64,000 nt of DNA from Pseudoips prasinana (GCA_951640165.1 OX621237.1:11470001-11534000), one strand, 5' to 3'; counted from the first letter of the stretch, positions 43,881-57,264 are shown. Numbers and translations: made by a program. Notes: a model not told the origin generated them from the sequence alone.

Positions 43881-46800
43881 CTACTAACTATCTCTAACAC
43901 CATCTTTATATTGTAATTAAAAATAAACCTCGAAACACTTATTATTTAAGTTAAAAAATAATAATAAAAAAATCTAAAGATATTTATGGCAAGATAGGTT
44001 TTTTTTGTTATCTTTATAATGTTAAATACAAACCAAATCATGAGTAAGAGCTTTTAGAAATTACGCCCGAAAAATATACAGACATAAATTTATGATCAAC
44101 GTTTTTTTAATATAAATAGGTAGAATTCGTCGGCTCGAAACTGTGAGATAAAAGAAAAACAAATGGTAACATTCTGTAATATCTTATGACAAACGACCAG
44201 TTGTTGGGACGGCTAATGCGGTGTAGTTGTACGTAGCTAAATTAAGCTATATTTTGATCTGTTGATTTGAGATAACATTGCTGTCGAAATGTTCGTCTAT
44301 AAGTGACGGTGTTATAAAAATAATTGTTGCTTAATACATTACGGAGCACACATTCCAGAAGATTAACCCATCTTCTCACCAACCACCTACTAAACGTTGA
44401 AAACATTCTAGGTCTTCTGGGCCTCCTGGACTTTCTGGGCTTTCTGGGCTGTTACTAGACTTCAGTACAATATCAAGGTCATGCTTTTGTTTTTCAAGCG
44501 TCGTTTTGGCGAGACTGTGTTTGAAAACTAACAGCCTGTAAAGGACTGAAGTCAAAATTATGTTTTAGCGTGGAACAAACAGAAAAAACTATTTAGTTAA
44601 TATTTCCTATGGATTAATTGTTCACACGTTTAGCATGGTAGTATGTGTATGAATTTTAATTTTCAGGATTTAGTAATGCTTCTTAATATCACAACTAGCA
44701 ATCCCGGAAAACGTACCGTATTTAGATATGTTATAAGTTCAGTTTATTTTGTGGCATACATATTTTTGTAACCATATATTTATCGCTTTGCTGTAGAACT
44801 ATTACAAACAATTTTGATTTTCCAACTCATCCTTCTTATGTTTGTGATCATATTTGTTGCGGTTATGAAAACAGTTTAGTCTTTCAAAGACACGTGCCTT
44901 ATTATCAATGATTGGGGCCTATTTGATGGGTGCTATTGATGATAACGCGGAGATTTGGGTGGGAAGAGTCTCTAAAATACTATTCAGGCCTGCCTGAATA
45001 CATCAATTGCAATTAGTATCATAAAACCTGTTTCATTATGTCTTTCGGGTCCACGTCTTTGCGATTGGAAGACGATCACGTGTTTTTAAGATTATCAGAC
45101 GAGCAATTGATTTGTACAGTCGTATATATATACATTAAAAATAAATCGTTGGTTCAGTGAACGGGATTTTGTCACACATATCCATTTTATATTTGTAAAA
45201 ACTACCGCATTCGGAGTCCCCGAGGTCCGCAGTATGCATAAACAAACATTCAAACCTGAATTTACGGGTACAGACACCTCAGGGAGCTGTCCTCCCCTTA
45301 GCAAGGATCACGAACTTCGCTAACATTTATTGAAACTGGATAAGCAAAATTTTCACTGCGATGAAATGAAAAATTAATATATTAAAAGTTTGACGATGAA
45401 TAAAGAGGCGGACCAGTCTAAACAAATTTTCGCCATACCGCTATATTTTGAAGAAACCTTTTGCATATTATTTCAATGTTTACGTCAGGGACTATGCGTT
45501 AAAAGTGCATATTATTGTTAAGTGAGGAGTTTAGAAGTTCTTAAATAACTAATAGGCGTCTGTGTAACTGTGCCGTCAAAATCTGGATGTTACCCCGCAA
45601 TCTGTCGAAGTCTTATCAAGTTAATGAGTTCTTTTCCAACCTTTTGACTTGGTAGGTCATTATTGGTATCTTTCATCCTATATAAGCTAGTGATTTACAT
45701 TGATGATTACAGATCATTAGAAACTTATTTTATTGATTTGTGTGTATGACATATGTTATTTCAGTGTAATATCCGGTTTTTGATTTTATGGGTCATGCAG
45801 CTTAATATCATTATGTCTTCGTAGGCTTTGATGTATAATGTTGGAAACAGGTCTAAAAAATCAAATACGAAGAGAAGAATAAATTAAAATTAGAAGTCTT
45901 AAGTTCTAAGTCTAAGTTGAATCTGTATGAACATCTAGTTTTTATAAATATCATTTTATGCTTTTCAATGGAATGCGTATGGACAATTTATAGCAGGATA
46001 CTTTAATTTTAGTCATTTTACGAACCAAAATTTGTACCGCACATAAAAGTTGTCACACAAACAAAGTTAATACAAAAAATCTCGGCTGCTCTTTAACGGC
46101 TGGGCTTATATCCCATTGTTATGGAGTTTAAAGTTAAAAGGGTGGTTAAAAAAATTGTCATACAAGATTTGCCTGGGTACTGTTTCTACAACCAATGGAC
46201 ACTTTCAGTTAGTTTATCAATGTTCTAACGAAACTTGGCCTTAATTCCGGCCAATAAAAGTTCCTCATTAGCTGTAATTAAGGCTATGAATGCACCCAAA
46301 ATCAAGCCTAGATTACTATGGCACTTACATTACATTTGCTTTTATACCTTTATTTAGCTAGACGCCTATATCAGTTAACACCCCTACATATACAATCCAC
46401 ACCACTGAAATTGCATTCCATACAACCTACCTATCTTTCTTGTAACCATTGAAAAGCACTTTTTCACGATATGGTCATTTTATATTAATCGAAAGTACAA
46501 GTGTGAAAGCATTCTATCATTTTCAAGAGTTAGTCTTTATGTCACATTAAAAACTAGCTTTTTATGGCGTAATACTACATTTTTCTGAGTGCCACTATCG
46601 AGGTTATAGATAGATGACCTATATTTTTTGCCCGGATTTGATGACTTTTTAGTTAACCAGTCCCACTATATGCTGTATCATCATCTACCGCTCACACGAG
46701 ACAATTAAATATCCGAAACATACAGCATATTGTTGTTCCGTCGTGTTTTCATACAAGTTTATTTGATACTGTGTATTAATCGCCTTCAACTCTGAAGGAA

Positions 46801-47279
46801 ATACTCAAATCCATTGTCCAAGAAGGTTAAGTCTAGGCAACCCCACTTTTCTCTATGTGTGTGCTTACATACTTTATTACTCAATATATTGGAATGATTG
46901 TGAATGAATGGCCCTACCGTACGACATTAAATCCAAGGTAGGTACTTGGCGACCGCAATAATTCTTTTACTGCTATTTTATGGGCTAGTTACCCAATAAT
47001 TTATGCTGCAGACCCTCGTTTAACTTCCGATCAGTTTGTAGATTGAAGTTAAAAAGAAAACTGTATCTACCAAATCTGTTCTGGAATCAATAGTATGTCT
47101 ATTTAGAAATCAAATTACATCGTTAAAATGTGGTGTTTGAATCGAATTCAATGCATAGCTGAGTTGACACCACCTGCCCCGATAGCATCGCAGTATAGTT
47201 TAAAGTCTTTCTACTGCGATTGACTAATTTACAAGTGGAACCATTATGTCGTGTGATAAAAAAGATTTAACTAAGTGAT
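43881..47279. other. Unassigned AT-rich DNA
   Basis: 3.4 kb without a gene or repeat that I can recognise. A short run of cctcctggactttctgggct with near-repeats lies at 44420-44450. Confidence 0.35.
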
Positions 47280-47445
47280 TTAATCGTATGGGCAGTGGTG
47301 ATCCCATTATCAGAGTTGATCAAGCCGCCCAATAGGCCTCAAACATTAGGCTTGTCTGTCATCTATCGACTACAACCGGGACCAACAGTTTAACGTACCT
47401 CCGAAGAACGCAGACGCTCAGAATTAACGTCTTTGGTGGTCAACA
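47280..47445 (-). mobile_element. SINE body fragment, reverse orientation
   Basis: Gccgcccaataggcctcaaa, gtctgtcatctatcgactac and aaccgggaccaacagtttaa then cctccgaagaacgcagacgc follow the order of a lepidopteran SINE body in reverse. The head is missing. Confidence 0.45.
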
Positions 47446-50226
47446 TAATTTGTGTTTGCACGCATAATTATGGAATCCAATATCTATAAGGTTAGGTTAG
47501 GCACTTTTGAGACTGGCCAACATTCCTGCAATTACTACAGGTTTTTGATGGCTAATATAGCATAATATTGTATTGCTTTATTCTAAATGGAACAAGCGTC
47601 GAGAGAGACATTGAAATGATAAAGTATTATTAATGTAATGTAGATAATATACAATACAATACATTACATTTGGTAAATAAATGTGAACAGCGAAATTAAT
47701 AGGAATTTATTAAACAAGTAAATGTAATCCAGTAACGAACTTTTGTAATAGTACTTTAGTCGATGCATAGGTAAGTTGCTAACTAAACTTGGCTGCTTGT
47801 TCTAGATGTTTCTGTTGTCTGTACATGCAGTAGCAGCATAGAGTAGATACCTAGAGAGGCTACATACCTGCTCTTTCTGTTCCAACGTTTATGGTATGCT
47901 GGCCGTAGTTGTATGTTGCCACAAGGTAACTTGTTGTGGACGCTTTTAGTTTTCAAGTTATTTTTACTTTTTAAACTGTACGAATATAAATCATAATCCA
48001 GAAATAATTTCTTATAGATTTATTCATAAGGCATTAACTCTTTAACTTTTATGGGATGTGTATTTTATATTTTTTACAAAACTTAATTTTTTTTGGCTGT
48101 ATAAATGTATTACAAATTCTTCGTTACTATCAAGTGGTAACTTCTCTGAGTATCGGTGTTGACGGCGCATACAAAATGGACAACCTGAGCTCTTCAAGTT
48201 TGAAATAGAATTGAGTTCGTGATATTAGTGCATGCTGAATGTAGCTTGTTTGGCGCTCATAGGAAAGTAGCTAAAAGAAAGAGAAATAAATCCTTATTTA
48301 TAAGTCATATACCTTTCCAAACAGGAGTGCATAAGTTTGTTTAACGTGACATAAAAAAACTGTGCTAGTCAGACAAATTGTGTTATTCTGTCTGTAGTAG
48401 GCTCTACTTAGGCAAACATTTGCAAATAATTGGAGTTGTAGTCTGCATCAGAGATTTTGTATATAAGGGGAGGAATGCAGTTCTTTATTAAAAATACTAA
48501 TAACTAAATAATGATAAAAGACTTTCTAACTTTGGCCTTTCACTTCTGGTTAGTAAGTAATATATTACACTATTCTAAATTTAAAATCGCTAGCCTTATT
48601 AGATGTTAAGATATACTGCCCTGAAGGAGAGATGGATGGACGGAGTGAGTCGCTGTTATTACAGCACAGATGTGGGGGGAAACAAGCGCGAGATAAAACC
48701 TGGTATTATTTCATTTTCCAAGCCTGCGGTGAGAAAGCTGCGCAGTTCTGGTGGAAAAGGCCTTTAGGAGAAGGGTATTTTTATTGAAGTTATACTTCTT
48801 TTGGCGCGATGGAGAAAAATGATGAGAGTGAATTTTTACGATGCGCGCGCACACCGACACCAAAAAATTTAACAGCATGACGTTAGTTCTAGGTGGTATG
48901 AAAATTGATAACTATGTTCAAGTTGTATATTAAGAAGTATAACTTCTAACGCGTGTACATAAGTACACACAAGTTTTTTTTATATTTAAAATAAGGAAAG
49001 AGAAATGAGTGCTACTGTGTACGATGTACACAGTAGCGAACACTACGCATCATAGTATCAGCTACGAAGATAATAAAGAAAAAGAATTTTGTGAATAACT
49101 TCATAATTTTTAGTCGTTTTTGCCTTTTTGCTATATTTTTTTGCACACGGCAAGGTACACCCATATACATAAACACAAGATAAAAAAAACTTTAGTTTTA
49201 TATATATTGCCTACATTGAGTAAGAATACAGGACAGTTTTTACGCCAACAATTCGTGCTCGGCAGTAACTACGACCGAAAACCTTTATAAACATGCAATG
49301 GCAAAAATCAGATTTGTTCTGTGGATGAAATATACGAGGTATAACAACGAAACGTATGTAGACGGCGAGTCTAAGTTTCAACAACCTAAAGCGGGTTCGG
49401 CCTCATCCGGAATTTTGTAATTGCCCACAGAGGCGGAAACAAAAAATTGGGGCAGCTCAAATGCACGAAGTACTACGAAATATATAATACGCTACGCTAC
49501 GTCTACGTCACCCAGCACCCTCGTTACGAGAATATATTTTTCTCCGTTCTTCATATTAAGAATATTAAAATGAGGGAACAAGATGGGCATAGAAGCGTAG
49601 ACAGGTATATTGCTTGCGAATATTCATGAGCAAAATGTGGGACAGGAGAAGTTTCCTAAACTTGGAAATATTTTAAAGTCCTGATTTGCATAGTAGTGAT
49701 ATACATAATAAACTGATTTATGATGAAACGCTGTTAAAGAAAGCTCTTAAAACAAGTTTATGAAAGGTTTTATGGAAGTTTAGTGTTGCGTCGTTTGGCG
49801 TTATTTATTTTTTGAAGCAGAGATTTAGGACAATATTTGAATACCGAAGATGACCAAGAAGATTAGTTAAAATAGGACTAAGCTAAGGTTTGTAGAAAAT
49901 ACTTTTTAAACAACTTCAAATATAAAAACATTGTATGTCTTTTTCGTATATGTGTCACGTTCGGGTCTAAAACCCGAGTAAGAGTTTTTGGGGGCTTTAA
50001 TAATATTTCGAAATTTTTCTAGTTAATACTAGAACTAAAGAAAAGGATAGCTGATGAAAAGACATTACATGGTTCTAGAATGAAAAGAAAGACATGTTGC
50101 GAATTTCCTGATAGAAAAGAAAGAGATAGGTGAAGACAAGGACAGAAGTATTTCAATTAATCTGAAATATTGATGAGAGTTGGTGTGTTTGTCTGAACTG
50201 TCGCATAGTAAAGTTGCAGGGACTCT
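47446..50226. other. Unassigned DNA with two small hairpins
   Basis: Hairpins at 47632-47670 (AATGTAATGTA arms) and 49011-49037 (GCTACTGTGTAC arms, 3-base loop). No genes recognised. Confidence 0.35.
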
Positions 50227-50230
50227 TTAA

Positions 50231-50447
50231 GGGGCCTTTTACAGTCCACTAGCGCCGCCAATCGAAAAAATGTCATAACTCGTAAATAGAATCAAAAATA
50301 CAAAATGTGGTCTATTATTACTGTAGAAAAGGCAATAACGTAATTTTATAACATATTTTGTAATAGAACATATTTTGTATTTTTGATTCTATTTACGAGT
50401 TATGACACTTTTTCGATTGGCGGCGCTAGTGGACTTTAATAGGCCTC
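50231..50447. mobile_element. Hairpin MITE flanked by TTAA
   Basis: 217 bp between TTAA at 50227-50230 and TTAA at 50448-50451. Arms of about 80 bp pair almost perfectly, for example agtccactagcgccgccaat and cataactcgtaaatagaatc in both. The outer tips read ggggcctttta and, reversed, gaggcctatta. TTAA duplication is the signature of piggyBac-type transposases, so this is most likely a piggyBac-mobilised MITE. No coding content. Confidence 0.9.
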
Positions 50448-50451
50448 TTAA

Positions 50452-50668
50452 GTGCGCCATGTTTGAACCCTCACGCAGTGCTATTTGCGCAGAGTCTTCA
50501 GTGCGTGTTAAGTTTGTTCCGTAACCTTAATGTAGCTGCGAGTTTTTTTTACAATCCCCTGACTCACCACTCGCTACAATTAGTGTAATAAGTGAAATTG
50601 AGAAGATGCCGCTGGTGCCAAGGAACGAGAAAGGAGTGACGACAAGGGCAGTGGCTTCGATATTAAAA
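50452..50668. other. Unassigned DNA
   Basis: Nothing recognised. Confidence 0.3.
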
Positions 50669-50836
50669 TCACACTAATATTATAAAGGCGAAAGTTTATG
50701 AGTGTGTATGTTGGTTGCTACTTTACGTCTTAACGGTTGGAGCGATTTAATATATGTATGGAGTTAGTTGACACCCTGGATTAACACATAATTTATAAAG
50801 TTTAACGCGGGTAAAACCGCGACACATATAGCTAGT
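50669..50836 (+). mobile_element. Non-autonomous Helitron, 168 bp, both termini
   Basis: Begins A|TCACACTAATATTATAAAGG, ends ggtaaaaccgcgacacatatagCTAGT with the hairpin aacgcgggtaaaaccgcg. The base after CTAGT is A. Same terminal plan as the 2-kb Helitron at 55806. Confidence 0.85.
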
Positions 50837-50868
50837 AATTTATAATTCAAGAATAAGATAAATACTCT

Positions 50869-51478
50869 TTATTGCATTGGGAGGAGCATTACCTGGATGC
50901 GAGTAACTCGGTTAGCTGCGACCCGGGAGCACAACACATTGCCGCTGACGAAATGAGTGCGTTGCTTCTGCGATAGATTCTGCAGGGGCAAATGCAAACG
51001 AGGGGAGGGACGTGGATCAGTGGTTCGCGCTAAAGAAGGAATAAGCACCAGCAAGGTACAGCTACGAGCCTTGTAGGACAGTATCTCCAAATACTTACTC
51101 TCAGCCTTGAAAGTACTACCACCAGGGTTGCATTATTTGAAAAGATTTGGTCGAAATAAAAGATCTCTTTGACACCAAACTCCATAAGATGGGCGAGAGA
51201 GTGAAATATTGAGACAATCTGGACCATCTGGCACCTGCAACGGCCAGCCATTCCCTTCGAAGCACTGGAAGGTTTCTTGTTTCGATGGCAAATCATCTTG
51301 AGCGGCTTTCAAACTCCCGTTGGAGACTTTTAAGAAGGCCTCTTGTTGGAACAATGAGGAGACTAAGTCTGCTTTATCGCAGCCCACGTTGATGTTACGT
51401 GATGACTTGCTGGAAGTATTGAGAGTTAGAGATATCAGATTACGGTCTTGGAAGCCTGATATTGGGATAATCACCTAG
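50869..51478 (-). pseudogene. Unrecognised open stretch, possible host exon or pseudogene
   Basis: On the minus strand one frame runs from about 51474 to 50869 with a single internal TAA (after LLFRPNLFK, at 51133). Translation parts: GFQDRNLISLTLNTSSKS, FQQEAFLKVSNGSLKAAQ, FEGNGWPLQVPDGPDCLN, then after the stop CNPGGSTFKAESKYLEIL and LQNLSQKQRTHFVSG, ending LLPMQ and stop. The stop codon overlaps AATAAA (caatgcaataaagag), and tcctag just upstream of 51478 could be a splice acceptor. Codon use is less AT-rich than the surroundings. It could be a terminal exon whose coding part ends at 51133, a processed pseudogene, or chance. I do not recognise the protein. Confidence 0.3.
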
Positions 51479-51783
51479 GACATGTCTAGAGAGCTCAACT
51501 GAGGTACAGCACCCAGTGCTCATTGAAACAATAGATTAGATTCGAACGGGTCGTTTATTTGCGCCTAATCTAAATTGACACAGCTAAAGATTATTTGTTC
51601 TTCAAACAAGAACTATTTTAGTAAGAAATACTATGATATTAGAATTATTTTAGTTGATATCGCATAGAATCAGCGACAATATTTGCTTTTAAGTTGCAAG
51701 AACTCAATTAAATATATGTCGGCCCGTAATTGCGGTATTTCTATTATTACATTTGCGTTATTTAGATAGTACCAAACATATCA
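51479..51783. other. Unassigned AT-rich DNA
   Basis: Nothing recognised. Confidence 0.3.
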
Positions 51784-52060
51784 TATCATCATCATCATAT
51801 CAGCCGAAAGACGTCCACTGCTGGACAAAGGCCTCCCCCAAGGATCTCCACAATAGCCGGTCCTGCGCTGCCCGCATCCAGCGGCTTCCCGCGACTAGCA
51901 CAAGATCGTCGGTCCACCGTGTAGGAGGCCTGCCCACGCTGCGTCTTCCGGTTCGTGGTCACCACTCGATTTCGATCGATATCTGATTCGATCTCGCAGG
52001 GAAACTCCAAGCATAGCCCTTTCCATTGCTCTTTGAGTGACCTTGAGCCGCCTGCTATGT
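51784..52060 (-). mobile_element. RTE-like LINE 3' fragment with internal deletion
   Basis: The minus strand reads RSVGRPPTRWTDDLV, then SRGKPLDAGSAGPAIV in a second frame, and a LGEAFVQQWTSFG-type end before (TGATGA)n. Between ccactcga and ctgattcgatctcgcaggga most of the block present at 6200-6345 is deleted. Upstream it extends slightly further (ccttgagccgcctgc). Confidence 0.8.
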
Positions 52061-53387
52061 CAATTTTAATTTGCGACAGACTAAATTATTTTCGTTAGTT
52101 ACAATAATGTTCTAATTAACCACTATTATACATTAGCTTGTTTACAATAAATACATAATTATTAGTTATATATTATTATTAATTATATAGAATAGCTTTA
52201 CATTACATTAAACACAGTTTGTGTGGGTCGCGTATTCAAGGCGATGGGAGTGTTTGAAGATTTATCTTTGTGTTTGATTTTCTGGGAAAAATTTCCACCG
52301 AATATCCATGAACTTCTTATAATTACTAAATATAATAACATTTGAGCAAGCAGTAGGCGCAGAAACAAAGCTTTTCATAATATTATTGACTGGTTAAAAA
52401 TATACTACTCAATTTATGTAAATTAATTGGTATTTACGAAACTACTTCATTACTTTCTCCTTAATCAGCACGGAGAAGCATCTACTATTTTGTTTGCCAT
52501 TCTTATTATTCAAAAAGAATCGCAAAAACATAGTAGCCGCTTTAGAATAAAAATATTTACATTTTTGGAGCTAGTTTAAAAGTTACTGCACCTAAGTCCA
52601 TGACCATAATGTGTCACCAATTCGAAAGCTTCTTCTATACTATAAAAAAAACTCGTAAATCTGTTCTCAAATTTTATAAATAGTAGTCCAAATTTAAGTG
52701 CGGTTAGGAACCAAACCCACGAATCTCTCCGCCAGCGCACCGTGATGGACCACCGGACTCTATGGTTCCATCCTCTAATAGCTTTCATTATTGATGACGC
52801 CAACGTTCTCCTACCGAAACCATAATTATCCATCTCTATTACGTAAGCATTTGTATACCTAAATACACACACACACACACAGATTGTATAAACTTTTAAA
52901 ACTACAAAGCTTTAAGGGAAAAGCTTTGTGTATTTCTTGCATAACTTATGTTTAACAAAATTTTAATATTGTGCACTACGCTCAGTATTTTTATTAATTA
53001 GGAGCAGCTGCAAAATATTCTTTGTTCATAAAATAGCCGGCAACGGAACAGGTCTTTTTAGGAAATAATTTCGTTAGGCTCACATGAAAAATTCAACCAA
53101 CTTTTCCGAGTTAAAACAAGCTACGGGTGTTTTCACTGGCACACTAATGAATAGCCTTTTTCTTTTATGACTACCTCTTTTGAGTGAGTGCGTATTAAAA
53201 AATCGCTTAAAGAATTCTTTAAAATGAAGAGTTTCCGGAAAAGGTTCAGAAAAGAGTATGGATAATATTATCGATTATCTACGCAAATGTATTTTAATTA
53301 AAATATTATATTTTAATGTCCATTATTATTATATAAGAAATAAAAAAATCAACAAATAGTTTGTTGATGGTACAAAACTCTTTCAGT
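52061..53387. other. Unassigned DNA
   Basis: Contains a short (CA)9 run at about 52863-52880. No gene or shared repeat recognised. Confidence 0.35.
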
Positions 53388-53418
53388 ACGAGTCCGACTC
53401 GTATTTGGCTTTTTTATT
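53388..53418 (+). repeat. 3' tip of the agggttccgtaccc family
   Basis: Acgagtccgactcgtatttg then gctttttt matches the terminal gactcgcacttggccggtttttt of the copy at 8098-8355. Only about 30 bp. Confidence 0.5.
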
Positions 53419-53599
53419 TTATAATAGACAAACTAATTTTTATAGAACTTAACTTAAAGTTATATAGTTTACCTCAAATTCTTTGAGCGCACATTATCAT
53501 ATATGTTGCTCCTTTAATATACCTTACGTATATTATACGGAAGAATATACATACTGTCTTATTCTATCCACTTCAGTTTATCCAAACTGCGACAGAAAG

Positions 53600-53677
53600 G
53601 TTCTCGAGTGGCGACCACGAACCGGAACACGTAGTGTGGGCAGACACCCTACAAGGTGGACCGACGGTCACTTCGAC
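53600..53677 (+). mobile_element. RTE-like LINE, internal scrap
   Basis: Plus strand reads KVLEWRPRTGTRSVG then PTRWTDGHFD, the same C-terminal segment as in the 6044 fragment, then loses similarity. No tail. Confidence 0.65.
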
Positions 53678-54047
53678 TGATATGAATGCATACTATATTT
53701 CCTCTCCAAAGCATGATTTACTGACTACATGAAAATGCATTCCATTTTTAGAGGTAAAAATATTTACATATAGAAAGGGTTGGTGTTGGCTGTGGCCCCG
53801 CGTGGCACAGAAAATAATAAGGTTAAATCGAAGCATATCATAGATATATGAACATAAAATGTTTCATTGAATTCTGTCGACATCGATAGCTCCCGGATAT
53901 TGGACACAATATGAATCACTCTGTGTTATACAACGTATCAAAAAACAGGGAAAATTACTCTGCTGATAAAATCGTCTCTTATACACTAGTAATAAATAGA
54001 TAGATAACAATTTATGCTTCCGTTACATTCATGACTATACCTCTATA
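53678..54047. other. Unassigned DNA
   Basis: Nothing recognised. Confidence 0.3.
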
Positions 54048-54285
54048 TTTGACTCGTTGGCATGGTTGGTAGATACTTGCCTTTAACGCCGCAGGTCGTG
54101 GATTCGACACCCAGGACAGTTATTTATGTGCATGAACATGTCTGTTTGTCCTGAGTCTGTGTGTATTGACAAAAGAAAAGTTGTATATGCAGTATACCAG
54201 TTATCTGGCTTCCATAGCTTAGTTTGAGATCAGAGAGCTGTGTGTGAATAATGTCCCAAGATATTATTATTGTAATCACAGTGCA
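54048..54285 (+). mobile_element. tRNA-derived SINE, full length reference copy
   Basis: Head: tggcatggttggtagatact (A-box region) and gtcgtggattcgacacccag (B box). Body: catgtctgtttgtcctgagt, gcagtataccagttatctgg, tttgagatcagagagctgtg. Tail: (tta)n before gtaatcac. It is the unbroken counterpart of 246-450, 5880-6440 and the head at 17665. Confidence 0.8.
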
Positions 54286-55805
54286 ATATTAATCACATAG
54301 TTTCTTGTTTTACATAACATATTACAAACTATGCAGCAGGTAGAACTTCCTTCCTTAGGGTGGTTACTAGTTTCACTTTTGTAAAAAAATCACACGGGTT
54401 TTCATTCGTCTGGGCAGCTCAAAATGGTAGCAAGATTTAAGGGAAGTGGACTTTCGCTCTATGAGCAGTTGGACTTTAAAAGTTCTTTCGTATACAGAAT
54501 ATACATAATTATATATGAGAATTATTAGATTAATGTTGTGTTTAAGGTCTAGCACATGTTTCAGTTTTTGTAACGGTGTCCCAAACACCACGCTTTTTTA
54601 ATGTTTTTTCCAGTCAACCATTATGGCTACGGTATTGAGGTTCCGCAGGCCTTACAGAACCGAAAAAAGACACTGAAAACTATAGCGTCTGAATGCGACA
54701 TTTAAATTCATACATTAATTCAGGAGATACCTACAGGAAGATTGGTTATTGTATTCTAATTAGTCTTAGTTGCTCGAGAATAAATGATTTATATATTAAA
54801 CAGACCTGCAGACAGATATACAGACATATACTCGTAGGCTTCAAACTAATAAAAACACTCTTTTCAAGTGCCAGGAGAATATTTTATGTGTTATTACCAT
54901 TTACATCAGTAAATATCATATTAAATTCATTTTGTTCCACGTGTATGAACGAAGGGTGAAGGTAAAACTTTCTATTCAAAGTTAGTTGTGAATACGTCTG
55001 GCTCATTGACCGGGTAGGTGGTAGGATCTGGCGGGTTAATCTCACAAAAAGCCCGCTTTAAAGACCAAATTAGAAGGAGGCAACAAATATCGCACAATTG
55101 GCAAGCTAATTGTAACCGAAATGTTTATAACATAAGATTCAGAATGGATCTACTGTTCTTATATGTTTATTCCCTTGTTCGTAGTGGTTCAATTAATACT
55201 GGATATCCTTCCACTTTCCTTGAATATTGAAATATTAGCAAATTCCAGATAATTTATAACAAAAGATTTGAAGATGGATAGCGTTCGTGGAATTTTGTTG
55301 GTTAAATTATTTGATGAAATTATTTGATAGTTAGTAGACATTAATTAACTTTTGTTAAAGGAAAAGGAGGAAGGTTAGAAGATGAATAAAAATGTAAAAC
55401 TCCTTTTGCATTAATTTTCAAGCTCCAGAGGTTAGATAAATATATTTGTTTTAATAAATTGCTCATCAAAAATGTAGTTGTTTATTTGATATATTGCCTT
55501 ATTGTAGCTTAACTTAAAGAAATGGAAGGATGATTCTATAGAAATGGTCGTTTACATTTCCCGGAAGCTAATATTTAATAAACATTAAGTCTGTTCAAGT
55601 TTCGGAAGGTAAGAACATTTGAATAATATTATGATATAGTTGTAATAGGTACGGCTTCGGGTCTATTTGTACGGTAAAGCGTAGCGATCTACGCGGCTAC
55701 GGTGTTACGTAAGCCAAGTTCATTGGAGCGTTAGCAACAGTATGCAAAAAAAAATAATACAAGCGAGGTTGAGCTTCCCACAGCCATACAGCGTCTTTAT
55801 AGGTT
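54286..55805. other. Unassigned AT-rich DNA
   Basis: No gene or shared repeat recognised. Confidence 0.35.
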
Positions 55806-56219
55806 ACTAGCTTTTGCCCGCGACTTCGTTCGCGTGGAATAGTGTCTTCCGGCTGATTTTTGGTTTTACCCACATAGTTCCCGATCTCGCGGGATCTCTT
55901 CAAAAATGAAATGTGGAAGATATTCTAGGGAACTCTTCAAAAATCAACATAATGAGCTCTGCGTTTGAATTGAAGATATGTATACTCACTTAGGGCATTA
56001 AAGCCGTTATTGCCGATCGAAAAAGGCGAAAATGTTATTTTTCCCTTATTTTCAAAATATTATTTTGATTTGCCATTTCAGCAAAAAAATACTGTTTCCC
56101 CCTTGACAAATTTTCTATTATTTTAGGCTTTAAATATTATTAAAGTTTCTTACACCAAGACATTTCTGTATACCACGTTTTTAGTTTTGCTATCCTTTGC
56201 AAAAATATATAGGTTTTGA

Positions 56220-57247
56220 CACTCTTGAGCACGCAACGTAGAGTTGTCCATGGGAGAAACAGGCTTTTTCAAGATGTACCCCCGCAACTTAAGGCGTTTG
56301 CCCTTGGGCTTTATTTATGGTCATTGCAAACGCAGTTTTCAGTGGAAACTAAACTCTTTTGAATTGGAATGGCAAATCAGTTGGAATGATGGGAATGCGG
56401 GGAATAATTACAGTTTCGCCTTTTGCCATAACGGCTTTAATGACATTCCGTCCTAAATAGGTTACTTGTAACCATGTGCCGTTACATAGCCTTGGTGGAT
56501 GTAGGTTTCTCATAAGCATCACAAGAACTCCAACTTTCAGCTTCAACTTGTGAGAAGGCACTCCTGATAACTCTAAGGAGTTGAGAAACTCTGTTGGGTA
56601 AGATGTCACTTGCTCGGTATCCACGACGTTATCTACTGATAGATACTCGATGACATCTCCCTCTACGTCAGACATAATTTGGTCATTTATCCGGCCAACT
56701 ATTTCATTTGTTAGCGCCAATATTCCCGATTTTCGATATTAGCGCGTAAATCCGGATAGACACTATTTTTTAAATTGTATGTGCTATCCACAATTTGGCA
56801 TCATTCGCTGCTCAGCGTGATCATACTCTCGGAGTACGTAGGCATACGATCCTCGCCGATCTTCAGAAGAGCAGCAGCATACTGCCCGGCTTGACAATCA
56901 TTATGGAGTAATACTCGCATATTCGTCGACAGTGAAACCTTTTGCACATGTGTCCATAGCACAGATGCTTTTAAACAGGCATTGATTTCATCTGCCGGTG
57001 TGCCCCTTGCTATAACCGGCAGGGTCTGCCGGAAGTCACCGGCCAATAGAACCACCATTCCTCCCATAATACCTTGATTGTTTTTTGTGTCTTTCATCGT
57101 GCGACGAAGTGCTTCGATTGCTCTTTTATGGGACATCGTACATTCATCCCAAACCAGCAGTTTACATTGTTGTAACATTCTTCCACGCTCACTACTTTTA
57201 CTTATGTTACAAACTGGCATTTCCTCCCAACGCCATCTATCGAGCAT
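56220..57247 (-). pseudogene. Helitron PIF1-like helicase, C-terminal two thirds, broken
   Basis: Minus strand, in order: NISKSSERGRMLQQCKLLV, the Walker B/motif II box WDECTM (residues 33-38 of the first open segment), VVLLAGDFRQTLPVIARG (motif III), SLSTNMR and AGQYAAALLKIGED. Then comes a frameshifted stretch with YPDLRANIENREY, next ALTNEIVGRINDQIM, ELSGVPSHKLKLKVG and MLMRNLHPPRLCNGT, and after a stop in place of a codon following FQFKRV, AFAMTINKAQGQTL (motif VI). At least one frameshift near 56725, stops near 56350 and 56780, and a decayed C terminus. Walker A is missing. In an intact element this helicase would unwind DNA during rolling-circle transposition. Confidence 0.9.
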
Positions 57248-57264
57248 AGTGACAACTCGGATTA

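Noticed and set aside
47632..47670. Inverted repeat AATGTAATGTA
   Set aside because: Short and low-complexity; expected by chance in such AT-rich DNA.
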